Positions 10,831 through 19,669 of a stretch of DNA of 49,642 nucleotides are shown here, in pieces. The first letter of the stretch is position 1; each line of letters begins with the position of its first letter. This stretch comes from Chromatiaceae bacterium. Lineage in GTDB: Bacteria > Pseudomonadota > Gammaproteobacteria > Chromatiales > Chromatiaceae. Under the pieces are notes generated by a model. It saw only the letters and a list, made by a program, of their open reading frames with translations. It did no database searches and was not told the DNA's origin. The translations under genes were made by a program, and so were the position numbers. The DNA lies in assembly GCA_025458165.1 (NCBI GenBank), contig JALOTB010000034.1:1-49642 (forward strand), given 5' to 3'.

Positions 10831-11748
10831 ATGACCGAGCACTTTTCGGACACCGGTTTCGTCCCGCTCAACATCGCCGTGCTGACCGTTTCAGACACCC
10901 GCACCGAGGCCGAGGACAGCTCCGGTGCCCTGCTGCGGGACCGTGCCCGGGCCGCTGGCCACCGTGTGCTGGCCAAGGAGATCGTGCGCGATGACGTCTA
11001 CCAGATGCGCGCGGTCTTCTCGCGCTGGATCGCCGACCCCGAGATCCAGGTGGTCCTCTCCACCGGCGGGACCGGACTCACCGGCCGCGACAGCACCCCG
11101 GAGGCGGTCGCGCCCCTCTTCGATAAGGCGATCGAAGGGTTCGGGGAGCTCTTCCGCCAGGTCTCATTCGAGGAGATCGGCGCGTCAACCATCCAGTCGC
11201 GGGCGGTCGCCGGCCTCGCCAACGGGACGCTCGTCTTCTGCCTCCCGGGATCGAGCGGCGCCTGCCGCACCGCCTGGGAACGCATCCTCCAGCCCCAGCT
11301 CGACCACCGCACCCGCCCGTGCAACTTCGCCCAGCTCATCCCCCGGCTGACGGAGCACGCCCCCCAGGCGGGCAAGCCGATCCCAGTCGAGGAGGCGCTG
11401 GCTCGGCTGCTGGCGCTGGCCGAGCCGATCCGCGAGGTCGAGCGGGTCGGGACCGGCGATGCCTTGGGCCGAGTCCTGGCGGAGCCGGTGGTCAGCGTGA
11501 TCGACGTGCCCGGCTGGGACAACAGCGCGATGGACGGGTATGCGCTGCGCACCGCCGACCTCGCCTCGGGCCCGACGCGCTTGCGGGTCGCCCAGCGCAT
11601 CGCGGCCAGCGGCGCGTATCTTCACAGGGGCGCCGGTGCCGGAAGGCGCCGACACCGTCGTCATCCAGGAGGTCTGCACCCCCAACGGGGATTGGGTCGA
11701 GATCCCGGACGGGATCGCACCCGGGGCGAACATCCGCCGCGCCGGTGA
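10831..11748 (+). CDS. moaB: MoaB domain fused to the start of MoeA; frame is lost near 11607
   Basis: Residues 1 to about 178 are a complete MoaB/Mog-like domain with the molybdopterin-binding signature STGGTGLTGRDSTPEA; such proteins adenylylate molybdopterin. Without a stop the frame runs into the N-terminus of MoeA (PIPVEEALARLLALAEPI, then VPGWDNSAMDGYALR), the molybdenum insertion enzyme. So the original gene encoded a MoaB-MoeA fusion. After RIAAS (about 11600-11610) the frame is nonsense up to 11748, while MoeA continues in another frame from about 11609 (AARIFTGAP). Normal MoeA has some 13-15 more residues at that point, so a short deletion that is not a multiple of three is inferred. 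GAGGACCCCTCC precedes the ATG. Confidence 0.8.
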   Translation: MTEHFSDTGFVPLNIAVLTVSDTRTEAEDSSGALLRDRARAAGHRVLAKEIVRDDVYQMRAVFSRWIADPEIQVVLSTGGTGLTGRDSTPEAVAPLFDKAIEGFGELFRQVSFEEIGASTIQSRAVAGLANGTLVFCLPGSSGACRTAWERILQPQLDHRTRPCNFAQLIPRLTEHAPQAGKPIPVEEALARLLALAEPIREVERVGTGDALGRVLAEPVVSVIDVPGWDNSAMDGYALRTADLASGPTRLRVAQRIAASGAYLHRGAGAGRRRHRRHPGGLHPQRGLGRDPGRDRTRGEHPPRR

Positions 11749-12559
11749 GGACATCCGGGCCGGCGCCGAGGTGGTCGCCGCGGGGACGCGGCTTGGGCCC
11801 CAGCACCTCGGGCTCGCCGCCTCGGTGGGTTGCGCGGCGCTCGCGGTCTACCGCCGCCTGCGGGTGGCGGTGCTCTCCAGCGGCGACGAGCTGGTGGAGC
11901 CCGGCCAGCCGCTCGGTCCCGGTCAGATCTACAACTCCAACCGGTACACCTTGCGCGGGCTGCTCCAGGCCCTGGGGTGCGAGGTGGTCGACCTCGGCCT
12001 GGTGGCAGACACCCTGGAGGCGACCACGCAGGCACTTGCGGCCGCGGCCGAGCAGGCCGACCTGGTAGTCGCGAGCGGTGGCGTCTCGGTCGGCGAGGAG
12101 GATCACGTCAAGCCCGCGGTCGAGCAGATCGGCCGCCTCGATCTCTGGCGGGTGGCCATGCGCCCCGGCAAGCCGCTCGCCTTCGGCCATCTCGGCCCGC
12201 GGCGCACGCCGTTCATCGGCACGCCGGGTAACCCGGTCTCGCTCTTCGTCACTTTCTGCCTCTTCGCCCGACCGTTCATCCTGCGCCGTCAGGGTGTCGC
12301 CGGCCCGGTCGAGCCGCAAGCAGTGCGGGCGCGGGCGGGATTCGACTGGCCCAAGCCCGATCAGCGCCGCGAGTTTCACCGCGCCCGTCTGGGTCCTGGG
12401 CCGGACGGCGAGCCCGAGGTGAGCGTCTACCCTAGCCGCTCATCCGCGGCGCTCTCCTCGGTCGCCTGGGCCAACGGCCTGGTCGTGATCCCGGAAGGCC
12501 GCCGCATCATCCGCGGGGAGCCGGTGTCTTTCCTGCCATTCAGCGAGCTCATCCCATGA
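11609..12559 (+). pseudogene. moeA: Remainder of MoeA (molybdopterin molybdenumtransferase) after a frameshift
   Basis: This is the rest of the MoeA domain, read one frame away from the moaB part. It starts at the conserved AARIFTGAPVPEGADTVV, continues with VLSSGDELVEPG, ASGGVSVGEEDHV and FIGTPGNPVSLFV (all MoeA core motifs) and ends with the C-terminal beta-barrel domain (EFHRARL, SSVAWANGLVVIPEG). Nothing else in it looks damaged. It has no start codon of its own at the right place. It may be a true mutation or an assembly or base-calling loss; an intact 570-residue MoaB-MoeA protein would be restored by replacing the missing bases. It overlaps moaD by four bases. Confidence 0.75.
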
Positions 12560-12807
12560 TCCGCGTCCTCTACTTCGCTCGGCTGCGCGAAGAGCTCGGT
12601 CGCTCCGGCGAGGAGATCGAGCCCCATGGAATCGCCACCGTCGCCGACGTTGCGGGTGCGCTGCGCCAGCGCGGCGGGCCCTGGGCCGAAACCCTCGGCG
12701 AGGGGCAGACCGTGCTCGCGGCCGTCAACCAGGAGATGGCTCGCCCCGAGACTCCGGTGTGCGACGGCGACGAGGTTGCGTTCTTCCCGCCAGTGACGGG
12801 GGGTTGA
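12556..12807 (+). CDS. moaD: Molybdopterin synthase sulfur-carrier subunit MoaD
   Basis: MoaD is a ubiquitin-like protein whose C-terminal glycine thiocarboxylate donates sulfur to make the molybdopterin dithiolene. The 83-residue product ends in FFPPVTGG, with the required Gly-Gly, and begins IRVLYFARLREELG as MoaD proteins do. Its ATG overlaps the moeA stop (ATGA), so it is translationally coupled to moaB-moeA. Its partner MoaE, often next to it, is not in this window. Its frame is intact. Confidence 0.93.
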   Translation: MIRVLYFARLREELGRSGEEIEPHGIATVADVAGALRQRGGPWAETLGEGQTVLAAVNQEMARPETPVCDGDEVAFFPPVTGG

Positions 12808-12943
12808 GGCCCCTAACCGCCCGCCGGGTGCGGGGCACCAAGCCCGGGCTCGGCCGGCGCGGGTACACCGGTTCGGCGACGGCCGCGGCGGTTTCCACCG
12901 GCGGGCGTGAAACTTGATCACTACTCATCATAAGGGGCCCTGA

Positions 12944-13783
12944 ATGTTCACACAGCTTCGCTTGTTCGTCGCCGCCCTGGCGGTCGGCATCTTCCTGACC
13001 GCCTGTGTCGATGTTCAGACGGTGGTTCACGTCAAGCCCGATGGCAGCGGGGTAGTCGAGGAGACGGTGCTCATGAAGAAGGAGATGGTCGCCATGATGA
13101 AGAGCATGGCGGCGGGGATGGGGGGTGGGGCGCCGGCGCCGCTGCTGGACGAGGCCAAGCTCCAAGAGTCGGCGGCGGGGATGGGCAGCGGGGTGACGCT
13201 GCTGGATGCCGAGCCCATCACGACGGAAACGGGCGAGGGCTACCGGGCGCGCTTCGCCTTCGCCGACATCAACCAGCTCCGGCTCGACCAGAACCCGGGC
13301 GGACGGGCGCCGGACGCCGGGGACACGACCGATGGACCGGCCGCGGCGGACAAGGAGGAGCCGGTGACCTTCCTCTTCCAAGCCGGCGACGAGCCCCTCC
13401 TCGTCATCCGGCCGCCACGCGAGGAGGCGACCGAGCAATCCCCGAAGGAGGAGGACAGCGGCGATGCCCCGGCGGGCCTGGACGACCCCGGGGCCCAGAT
13501 GGCCATGATGATGATGTCGCAATTCTTCGACGGCCTTCGGGTAGCGGTCTATGTCGTACCGGAGGGCGAGATCATCGAGACCAACGCGACCCACCGCGAG
13601 GGCTCGCGGATCACCTTGATGGAGATGGATTTCGGCAAGCTGTTGAAGGACCCCGAACGGTTTCAGGCCTTCGTGCAGCAGGAGCCGGACAGCCTGGAGG
13701 AGGCAAAGTCGCTGATGAAGGACCTGCCTGGCGTCAAGATCGACCTCAATCCGGAGGTCCAGATCCGCTTCCGCGGCAACTAG
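12944..13783 (+). CDS. Putative lipoprotein of unknown function, methionine-rich
   Basis: I do not recognise this family. The 279-residue product has a signal peptide with lipobox L-T-A-C and lipidation cysteine C21, so it should be anchored in a membrane facing the periplasm. It is followed by a beta-type segment (VDVQTVVHVKPDGSGVVEETV) of the kind found in LppM-like bacterial lipoproteins. Two Met-rich patches stand out: KKEMVAMMKSMAAGMGGG (about 45-62) and AQMAMMMMSQFF (about 185-196), separated by an acidic, proline-rich linker (about 108-180). The ATG follows AAGGGGCCCTGA. It is 136 bases downstream of moaD and convergent with the fasciclin gene. Confidence 0.75.
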   Translation: MFTQLRLFVAALAVGIFLTACVDVQTVVHVKPDGSGVVEETVLMKKEMVAMMKSMAAGMGGGAPAPLLDEAKLQESAAGMGSGVTLLDAEPITTETGEGYRARFAFADINQLRLDQNPGGRAPDAGDTTDGPAAADKEEPVTFLFQAGDEPLLVIRPPREEATEQSPKEEDSGDAPAGLDDPGAQMAMMMMSQFFDGLRVAVYVVPEGEIIETNATHREGSRITLMEMDFGKLLKDPERFQAFVQQEPDSLEEAKSLMKDLPGVKIDLNPEVQIRFRGN

Positions 13784-13868
13784 CCGCGCCTCTCAGCCGG
13801 ACGCTCAGGCCGGCCGAGCCGAGCCGAGCGTCGAGAAGGCAGCCGAAATCTAACGGACCAGAACAAAT

Positions 13869-13893
13869 GACCGGCGGTATATCACCGCCGGTC
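13869..13893 (-). terminator. Hairpin terminator between convergent genes
   Basis: A perfect 10-base stem (GACCGGCGGT/ACCGCCGGTC) with a 5-base loop is followed on the minus strand by the T-rich tail ATTTGTTCT. It can end the fasciclin transcript; the plus side has no T run, so for the lipoprotein gene it would work only as an RNA-stabilising hairpin. Confidence 0.65.
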
Positions 13894-13949
13894 GGCCCTC
13901 CACCGGCTAGCTGGGCCCAAACCGTCAATGGGCGGAGGGCCGCATGCCG

Positions 13950-14552
13950 TCACAGCAGCACGCGATCTATGACGTGAACAACCCCGTTGCGCGTCGGGAT
14001 CCAGTGCACCACGCGCGCCCCGTCGACCCGAAGGTTCCCCTCGACTGCGACGTTCAAGGGTGCACCCGCGAGTGTCGTCGGTACCCGACCCTGCATCAGA
14101 TCGCTTGCGCCCAACCGGCCGGGCACGATGTGCCCGGCGACCACACGCTGGAGGGCCTGCGGGTCGGCCATCAATGCCTCGACGTCGTCGGGGGAAAGGC
14201 TCGCGAAGGCCTCGTTACTCGGGGCGAACAGGGTAAAGGGGGGATCGCGGTCGAGCATATCGCGAACGCCCGCGGCCTCGATCGCGGCGTTGAGCTGGCT
14301 GAAGATCCCCGCCCCGCTGGTCACCTCGGCCAGGGTCTTGGGGAGTCCGGCGCCCGGCAGGCGAGTCACGTCGTACTGGGCAAACGGATCGGCGCGAGTC
14401 GCGGTGTTGAGTCCGATTCGCGCGCGCTCAAGGGTCTCCTCCCCAGCGAGCTTGCTGCCGAAGAACGGCGCGGCGAGCGGCCCAAGCGCAATCGCCAGGC
14501 CAACGGCGATCGCAGTCAGCTTGAGCGGGTTGATTTCGGTCGCATTCATCAT
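13950..14552 (-). CDS. Fasciclin (FAS1) domain protein
   Basis: The 200-residue protein has one N-terminal hydrophobic segment (about residues 10-32), acting as a signal peptide or membrane anchor, and a single FAS1 domain (about 73-200). The FAS1 signature FTLFAPSNEAFASL is at 106-119 and the closing NGVVHVIDRVLL is at the C-terminus. FAS1 domains mediate adhesion or matrix contacts; the bacterial partner here is unknown. GAGG lies six bases before the first of two tandem ATGs. It is monocistronic, convergent with the lipoprotein gene. Confidence 0.88.
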   Translation of the reverse strand: MMNATEINPLKLTAIAVGLAIALGPLAAPFFGSKLAGEETLERARIGLNTATRADPFAQYDVTRLPGAGLPKTLAEVTSGAGIFSQLNAAIEAAGVRDMLDRDPPFTLFAPSNEAFASLSPDDVEALMADPQALQRVVAGHIVPGRLGASDLMQGRVPTTLAGAPLNVAVEGNLRVDGARVVHWIPTRNGVVHVIDRVLL

Positions 14553-14824
14553 CGATGACCTCGCAGTCTTCGGTTACTGGAGTCGATGGACGAGGGGCCG
14601 ACATCGGGCGAGTAGCCCCAACTAGGCCGCGACACATCCCGGACGGCACGAGGAGCTGGTCAAGACCAGCGAACACAAGTGAAACCCAGTTTAAAACATG
14701 GTCATTATCTGGCTACCGGCTCTCTCGATGCGACGATGTCAATCTTTCGTCGAGAGCTGGAGTCCGACAGCGAGACTTTGACCAGCCTCACACTGACCCA
14801 AAACGGGTTCGGCCGGCCGGTCGC

Positions 14825-15400
14825 TCAGGCCGACGATCGCATCAGATCCGCCGGGGCATCCACGTCACGCAGAACGCCGTCGTGATCGCAGGGCACGCGG
14901 GTGAGCTCGTCGGGATGGGCACGCAGTATGCTCTGGCCGCCCTGGTCGCCGGTGAGGCTGAGCAGGGCATCGCGCCAGCGGGCGGAGAAGCCGACGGGGT
15001 GCCCCTGCCGCCCAGCGTGGACTGGGGCGGCGATGGAGGCGCCGCCTTCCAGCGCCCGCAGCACGGCTTGGGCGTCCTCGACCCGCAGCCAAGGCATGTC
15101 TGCGAGCCCGACCAGCCAGCCGTCGGCCTCGTCGGTTGCGGCCACGCCCCAGGCGAGGCTGTGCCCGAGGCCCTGCTCCGCTGTGGGACAGACGCCGACC
15201 CGGATGCCGGGGATGCCGCCGAGCAGCTCGGCGACGGCGTCATCGCCTGGACGCACCACCGCCAGCACCGGCGCCCCCAGGGCCAGGAACGGCCCCGCCG
15301 CGGCGACCAAGATCGGCCGTCCGTCGGGCAGCGGGGCGAGGAGCTTATTGCCGCCGAAGCGGCGCGAGGCACCAGCGGCGAGGAGCAGAGCGACGACCAT
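14825..15400 (-). CDS. MocA-like molybdenum cofactor nucleotidyltransferase
   Basis: This 191-residue protein belongs to the MobA/MocA NTP-transferase family. The nucleotide-binding loop LLAAGASRRFGGNKLL and the metal-binding GLADMPWL are both intact, and the GHPVGFSARW segment is typical of MocA/CoxC-type proteins, which attach CMP to molybdopterin for xanthine-dehydrogenase-like enzymes. Substrate (CTP or GTP, molybdopterin) cannot be decided from sequence. The ATG at 15400 is the family start; the longer open frame upstream is rejected because it reads through the 15401-15535 intergenic area. It is an orphan gene, convergent with nothing nearby. Confidence 0.82.
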   Translation of the reverse strand: MVVALLLAAGASRRFGGNKLLAPLPDGRPILVAAAGPFLALGAPVLAVVRPGDDAVAELLGGIPGIRVGVCPTAEQGLGHSLAWGVAATDEADGWLVGLADMPWLRVEDAQAVLRALEGGASIAAPVHAGRQGHPVGFSARWRDALLSLTGDQGGQSILRAHPDELTRVPCDHDGVLRDVDAPADLMRSSA

Positions 15401-15536
15401 GGCGATCGGTACCTGGGAAAGAGCGGCCGGCGCACATCTTACGGCGAGCGGTCCGCGCAGCGGACTACGCGCGGATGAGGGCGCAAGCGGTCGCGAGTGG
15501 CCCGCACGACAGACCACATGAGGCGCCCTATTCATC

Positions 15537-15551
15537 TGCGTTCATTTGCGG
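15537..15551 (+). repeat. Short dispersed word TGCGTTCATTTGCGG, copy 2
   Basis: The same word as at 284-297 next to the holA stop, here preceded by TCATC (TCATCTGCGTTCATTTG), between mocA and the pnp terminator. TGCGTTCAT/TCTGCGTTCA repetition is visible within the copy. Confidence 0.4.
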
Positions 15552-15591
15552 ACCGATCCAGTTTCAGGACCCCCGTTTGCCCCGAAACGAA

Positions 15592-15613
15592 AAAGGGCCC
15601 GCTCGGGCCCTTT
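15592..15613 (-). terminator. Intrinsic terminator of pnp
   Basis: A perfect 10-base stem (AAAGGGCCCG/CGGGCCCTTT) with a 2-base loop is followed on the minus strand by TTTCGTTTCG. It lies 23 bases after the pnp stop and closes the rimP-to-pnp gene block. Confidence 0.85.
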
Positions 15614-15636
15614 CGCTTTGGCTAACCGCCGGTATC

Positions 15637-17736
15637 TCAGTCCGGATCGACCTGATCCACCGCCTTCATGCTGAGCCGCACCCGGCCCTGCTTGTCGACC
15701 TCCAGCACCTTGACCCGCACGACATCGCCCTCGGCGAGCTTGTCGCTCACCTTCTGCACGCGCTCGTCGCTGATCTGAGAGATGTGCACCAGGCCATCGC
15801 GGCCGGGGAGGATCGTGACGAAGGCGCCGAAATCCATCAGGCGCGCCACCCGGCCCTCGTAGACCCGGCCGACCTCGACGTCGGCGGTGATCAGCTCGAT
15901 GCGCTTCTTGGCCGCCTCGCCGGCGCCCTTGTCGACCGAGAAGATCTTGACCATGCCGTCGTCGGAGATGTCGATGGTCGCGCCGGTCTCCTCGGTGATG
16001 GAGCGGATGGTGGCCCCGCCCTTGCCGATGACGTCGCGGATCTTCTCCGGGTGGATCTTGAACTCGATGATGCGCGGGGCGTGCTCGGACATCTGCGCGC
16101 GGTGCACGTCGATGACCTTGTTCATCTCCCCGAGGATGTGCAGCCGGCCGTCCTTGGCCTGGCCGAGCGCGACCTCCATGATCTCGCGGGTGATGCCCTC
16201 GATCTTGATGTCCATCTGCAGGGCGTTGATCCCGGTGCCGGTGCCGGCGACCTTGAAGTCCATGTCGCCCAGGTGGTCCTCGTCGCCCATGATGTCGGTG
16301 AGGACGGCGAACTGGCCGCCTTCCTTGATCAGGCCCATGGCCACGCCGGCCACTGCCGCCTTGACCGGGACGCCGGCGTCCATCAGAGAGAGGCTGGTCC
16401 CGCACACGCTCGCCATGGAGCTGGAGCCGTTGGACTCGGTGATCTCCGAGACCACGCGCACCGAGTAGGGGAACTCGTCGATCCCCGGCATCACCGCCAG
16501 CACGCCGCGCTTGGCGAGCCGCCCGTGGCCGATCTCGCGCCGCTTGGGGCTGCCCACTCGGCCGAGCTCGCCCACGCAGAAGGGCGGAAAGTTGTAGTGG
16601 AGCATGAAATGCTCGCGCCGCTCGCCCTCGAGTGCATCGATGATCTGCGAGTCGCGCTCGGTACCCAGGGTGGTGATCACCAGGGCCTGGGTCTCGCCGC
16701 GGGTGAAGAGGGCGGAGCCGTGGGTGCGCGGGAGGACCCCGGTGCGAATCTGGATCGGGCGGACGGTACGGGTGTCGCGCCCGTCGATGCGGGGCTCGCC
16801 GGCAATGATGCGCCCGCGCACGATCCGTTTCTCGAGCTTCTCGATCGCGCCCATCACCTGCTGGGCCTTCCAGCGCGGGGTGTCGCCGCCGGCGAGGCTC
16901 TGCACCACCTGGGCGCGGATCGCGTCGAGTGCGCCGTAGCGGGTCATCTTCTCCCGGATGGTGTAGGCCTCGCCGAGCTGGGCGGCGCAGGCGGCCTCGA
17001 CCGTCGCGGCCAGCTCCGCATCGCGTGCCGGTGGCTGCCAGGCGATCGGCGGGCGTCCGGCCTCGGCGGCGAGCTCGCGGATGGCCTGAATCGCCACCTG
17101 CATCTGCTCATGGCCGAAGAGCACGGCACCGAGCATCACCTCCTCGGAGAGCCCGCGCGCCTCGGACTCGACCATCAGCACCGCCTGGTCGGTCCCGGCC
17201 ACCACAAGATCGAGGTCGCTGTCGACGCTCAGGCCCGTAAAGGGCGGATTGAGCAGGTACTCGCCGTTCTTGTAGCCAACCCGGGCGGCGCCCACCGGCC
17301 CGTTGAAAGGCACCCCGGAGATCGCGAGCGCCGCTGAGGCGCCGAGCATCGCGGGGACCTCGGGGTTGACCGCGGGGTTGAGCGACTTCACCGTCGCGAT
17401 GATCTGCACCTCATGGGTGAAGCCGTCGGCGAAGAGCGGGCGGACGGGCCGGTCAATGAGACGCGCGGTCAGGATCTCGTTCTCGCTCGGACGCCCCTCG
17501 CGGCGGAAGAAACCGCCGGGAATGCGCCCCGCGGCGTAGGTCTTCTCCTGGTAATCCACGGTCAGCGGCAGGAAGTCGCGCTCGACGTCGGGCTTCTTGC
17601 CGACGACCACGGTGACCAGCACGACGGTGTCGTCGACGTTGATCAGCACGGCGCCGTCGGCCTGGCGGGCGATCTCGCCGGTCTGCAGGGTCACAGTCTG
17701 CTCGCCGAATCGAAAGGTCTTGATGATGGGGGTCAA
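15637..17736 (-). CDS. pnp: Polyribonucleotide nucleotidyltransferase (PNPase)
   Basis: PNPase degrades mRNA from the 3' end by phosphorolysis and is part of the RNA degradosome. The 699-residue protein has two RNase PH-like domains (about 1-215 and 310-540), then a KH domain ([19 protein letters not shown]) and an S1 domain ([20 protein letters not shown]), the standard order. The start is a TTG at 17736 (residues [11 protein letters not shown]), with GAGG eight bases upstream; no ATG fits the family N-terminus. It follows rpsO, as in most proteobacteria, and in E. coli this junction is cleaved by RNase III for autoregulation; the 141-base gap here has repeated ACGGCCGCC words that may fold. 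Confidence 0.97.
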   Translation of the reverse strand: MTPIIKTFRFGEQTVTLQTGEIARQADGAVLINVDDTVVLVTVVVGKKPDVERDFLPLTVDYQEKTYAAGRIPGGFFRREGRPSENEILTARLIDRPVRPLFADGFTHEVQIIATVKSLNPAVNPEVPAMLGASAALAISGVPFNGPVGAARVGYKNGEYLLNPPFTGLSVDSDLDLVVAGTDQAVLMVESEARGLSEEVMLGAVLFGHEQMQVAIQAIRELAAEAGRPPIAWQPPARDAELAATVEAACAAQLGEAYTIREKMTRYGALDAIRAQVVQSLAGGDTPRWKAQQVMGAIEKLEKRIVRGRIIAGEPRIDGRDTRTVRPIQIRTGVLPRTHGSALFTRGETQALVITTLGTERDSQIIDALEGERREHFMLHYNFPPFCVGELGRVGSPKRREIGHGRLAKRGVLAVMPGIDEFPYSVRVVSEITESNGSSSMASVCGTSLSLMDAGVPVKAAVAGVAMGLIKEGGQFAVLTDIMGDEDHLGDMDFKVAGTGTGINALQMDIKIEGITREIMEVALGQAKDGRLHILGEMNKVIDVHRAQMSEHAPRIIEFKIHPEKIRDVIGKGGATIRSITEETGATIDISDDGMVKIFSVDKGAGEAAKKRIELITADVEVGRVYEGRVARLMDFGAFVTILPGRDGLVHISQISDERVQKVSDKLAEGDVVRVKVLEVDKQGRVRLSMKAVDQVDPD

Positions 17737-17877
17737 GGTCTAATCCTCAGGGCATGTGTCGTGGCGCTGACGCAGGGGCCAGCGCCGCGGGTCCGATGAC
17801 GTCGGGTGTGGTCGAGTCGTGCCGGTAGGCAGGGGACATGGGACGGCCGCCCGCTGGGTGGAACGGCCGCCGTTCGC

Positions 17878-18147
17878 CTAGCGACGCAGACCCAAACGGG
17901 CGATCAGGGCACGGTAGCGCTCCAGGTCCTTGCCCTTGAGGTAGTCGAGCAGCTTGCGCCGGGAGTTGACCATCCGTACCAGCCCGCGACGCGAGTGATG
18001 GTCCTGCTTGTGCACCGTGAAGTGTCCGGTGAGGTCCTGGATACGCGCGGTGAGTAGGGCGATCTGCACCTCCGGCGAGCCGGTGTCGGCGTCGCCCCGC
18101 TTGTACTCGTTGATGATCTGCTGCTTGTCGGCTGCGCTCATTGTCAT
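17878..18147 (-). CDS. rpsO: 30S ribosomal protein S15
   Basis: S15 is a primary 16S rRNA-binding protein that nucleates the 30S platform. The 89-residue length is the same as in E. coli, and the conserved [15 protein letters not shown] block ([15 protein letters not shown]) and C-terminal LIARLGLRR are intact. Two ATGs are possible, at 18147 and 18141; the first is chosen because GGGAGAGAGT lies at the proper distance and it gives the usual length. An upstream perfect TATAAT suggests its own promoter. pnp follows in the same direction. Confidence 0.97.
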   Translation of the reverse strand: MTMSAADKQQIINEYKRGDADTGSPEVQIALLTARIQDLTGHFTVHKQDHHSRRGLVRMVNSRRKLLDYLKGKDLERYRALIARLGLRR

Positions 18148-18189
18148 GACACTCTCTCCCGTGGTTTGGGATAGCAAAAAAGGCCGCTA

Positions 18190-18206
18190 CACCGCGCCTC
18201 GCGGTG
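18190..18206 (-). terminator. Possible attenuator hairpin upstream of rpsO
   Basis: A perfect 7-base stem (CACCGCG/CGCGGTG, loop of 3) is followed on the minus strand after eight bases by TTTTTT (18181-18176). The U-run is further from the stem than in a standard terminator, so it may be a weak terminator, an attenuator or simply an mRNA structure in the truB-rpsO gap. Confidence 0.4.
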
Positions 18207-18261
18207 CTGATCACCCCAACAATGAGCTCAGGGGATCGGGCCCACCAAAAACAAACGCTAA

Positions 18262-18267
18262 ATTATA
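18262..18267 (-). promoter_or_regulatory. Consensus -10 box (TATAAT) for rpsO-pnp
   Basis: A perfect TATAAT on the minus strand lies in the truB-rpsO gap, in a locally AT-rich patch. The -35 region 17 bases upstream (TGTGTG) is poor. It implies that rpsO-pnp can be transcribed separately from the nusA-infB genes, as in E. coli. Confidence 0.5.
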
Positions 18268-18302
18268 AATGCGCGGCGTCGAATCACACATCGGCGCACG
18301 GC

Positions 18303-19226
18303 TCAAAGTAGCCGCTTCGGCTGGACCTTGCCGTCGTCGAGGATCTCACCGACCCCGATGAACCGCTTCGACGGGTCATAGAGGCGCACCAGCCCCTCGG
18401 TCGGCGCCTGCGGCACCAGTACCGCCTGGCCCTGGCGGAGATAGAAGGCGGCATCCTCCGAGAGCCGCACCGCGGGCCAGTGCCCGAGCGCGCTCTCCAG
18501 GGGCAGGAGCAGGGCGTCGAGCGCTCCCGGGTCCTCCCCCCCCGCCTCTGCCAGGGCTGCGAGCTCGGGCAGGGTCAGGAAGCGGGTCTCGCCCTCGACG
18601 AAGGGCCCCACCCCGGTGCGGCGCAGCCCGATGACGTGGGCCCCGCAGCCGAGCGCCGCGCCGATGTCCTCGGCCAGGGTGCGCACGTAGGTCCCCTTGG
18701 AGCAATGCACGTCCATCTCGAACTCGGGTAGGACAAGCTCGCGTAGGTCAATGGCCAGGATGTCCACCGTCCGCGGGGTGCGCTCGACCTCGATGCCGCG
18801 ACGGGCGAGCTTGTACAGCCGCTGGCCCTGATGCTTGACCGCCGAGTACATCGGCGGGAGCTGCTCGATCGGGCCGAGGAAGCGGTCGAGCGCCGCGCGC
18901 AGGGCCGATCCGTCGATCCCCTCGGTTGACGCGGTCGCCAGCACCTCGCCCTCCGCGTCGCCGGTGGTCGTGGTCACCCCGAGCCGCACGCGCACGCGGT
19001 AGCGCTTGTCCGCATCCAGCAGGAACGCGGAGAACTTGGTCGCGCCCCCCAGACACAGGGGCAGGAGGCCAGTCGCGAGTGGATCGAGGCTCCCGGTATG
19101 ACCCGCCTTGGCCGCCTGATAGAGGCGCTTGACCCGTTGCAGGGCCTCGTTCGAGGTCATGCCCTCGGGCTTGTCGAGCAGCAGGATCCCGCTGACGTTT
19201 CGCCCCTGCCTTCCGCGGCGTCCCAT
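18303..19226 (-). CDS. truB: tRNA pseudouridine(55) synthase TruB
   Basis: TruB converts U55 in the T-loop of tRNAs to pseudouridine. The 307-residue product has the family motif GILLLDKPEGMTSNEAL and the catalytic aspartate D48 in HTGSLDPLATG. The C-terminal part ends in the PUA-like domain (RFIGVGEILDDGKVQPKRLL), as in gammaproteobacterial TruB. The ATG at 19226 adds ten basic residues before VSGILLLDKP; a later start cannot be excluded. It lies between rbfA and rpsO in the conserved order. Confidence 0.96.
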   Translation of the reverse strand: MGRRGRQGRNVSGILLLDKPEGMTSNEALQRVKRLYQAAKAGHTGSLDPLATGLLPLCLGGATKFSAFLLDADKRYRVRVRLGVTTTTGDAEGEVLATASTEGIDGSALRAALDRFLGPIEQLPPMYSAVKHQGQRLYKLARRGIEVERTPRTVDILAIDLRELVLPEFEMDVHCSKGTYVRTLAEDIGAALGCGAHVIGLRRTGVGPFVEGETRFLTLPELAALAEAGGEDPGALDALLLPLESALGHWPAVRLSEDAAFYLRQGQAVLVPQAPTEGLVRLYDPSKRFIGVGEILDDGKVQPKRLL

Positions 19227-19275
19227 GGTTCGATCGTTCCCGTCCGGTCGGTGAGTGGGGCCGCCGCGGGGCGGG

Positions 19276-19647
19276 CTAAGGCTCGGCGTCCGGCGGCGCA
19301 GCGGGCGCCACCGTCTCGATCAGCTTGGCGAGCCGCTCGCCACGCACGACCGACTCATCGTGTACGAAGTGAAGCAGCGGGACGCTGCGCAGGCGTGCCC
19401 GGCGCGACAGCTCATGGCGCAGGAAGCCCGCAAGCTGCCGGTTGAGCAGGCGCTCCTGCTCGGCGGTGTCCTCATCGAGCGGGAAGCACGTAAAAAACAC
19501 CTTGGCATGGGCGAGGTCGCGCGTCACGCGCACTTCCTGCACAGTCACGCCCTTGAGGCGCGGGTCCTTGACCTCGTCGCGCAGGATCTCCGCGAGCTCG
19601 CGTCGCAGCTCGGCCCCAATGCGCTCGGTGCGGTCGAACTCCTTCAT
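19276..19647 (-). CDS. rbfA: Ribosome-binding factor A
   Basis: RbfA binds immature 30S subunits and helps 16S rRNA 5'-end maturation, especially in the cold. The 123-residue product has the single KH-like domain with RIGAELRRELAEILRDEVKDPRL at the start and VTRDLAHAKVFFTCF in the core. It lies 22 bases after infB and is translated from the same transcript. The family usually has 120-135 residues, so it is complete. Confidence 0.95.
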   Translation of the reverse strand: MKEFDRTERIGAELRRELAEILRDEVKDPRLKGVTVQEVRVTRDLAHAKVFFTCFPLDEDTAEQERLLNRQLAGFLRHELSRRARLRSVPLLHFVHDESVVRGERLAKLIETVAPAAPPDAEP

Positions 19648-19669
19648 CGCGTCGGATCGGTGATCAGTG

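Noticed and set aside
15136..17337. 733-residue open frame on the plus strand, antisense to pnp
   Set aside because: PNPase on the minus strand is complete and well conserved; the antisense frame is rich in His/Asp/Leu from the complementary codons and has no ribosome-binding site.
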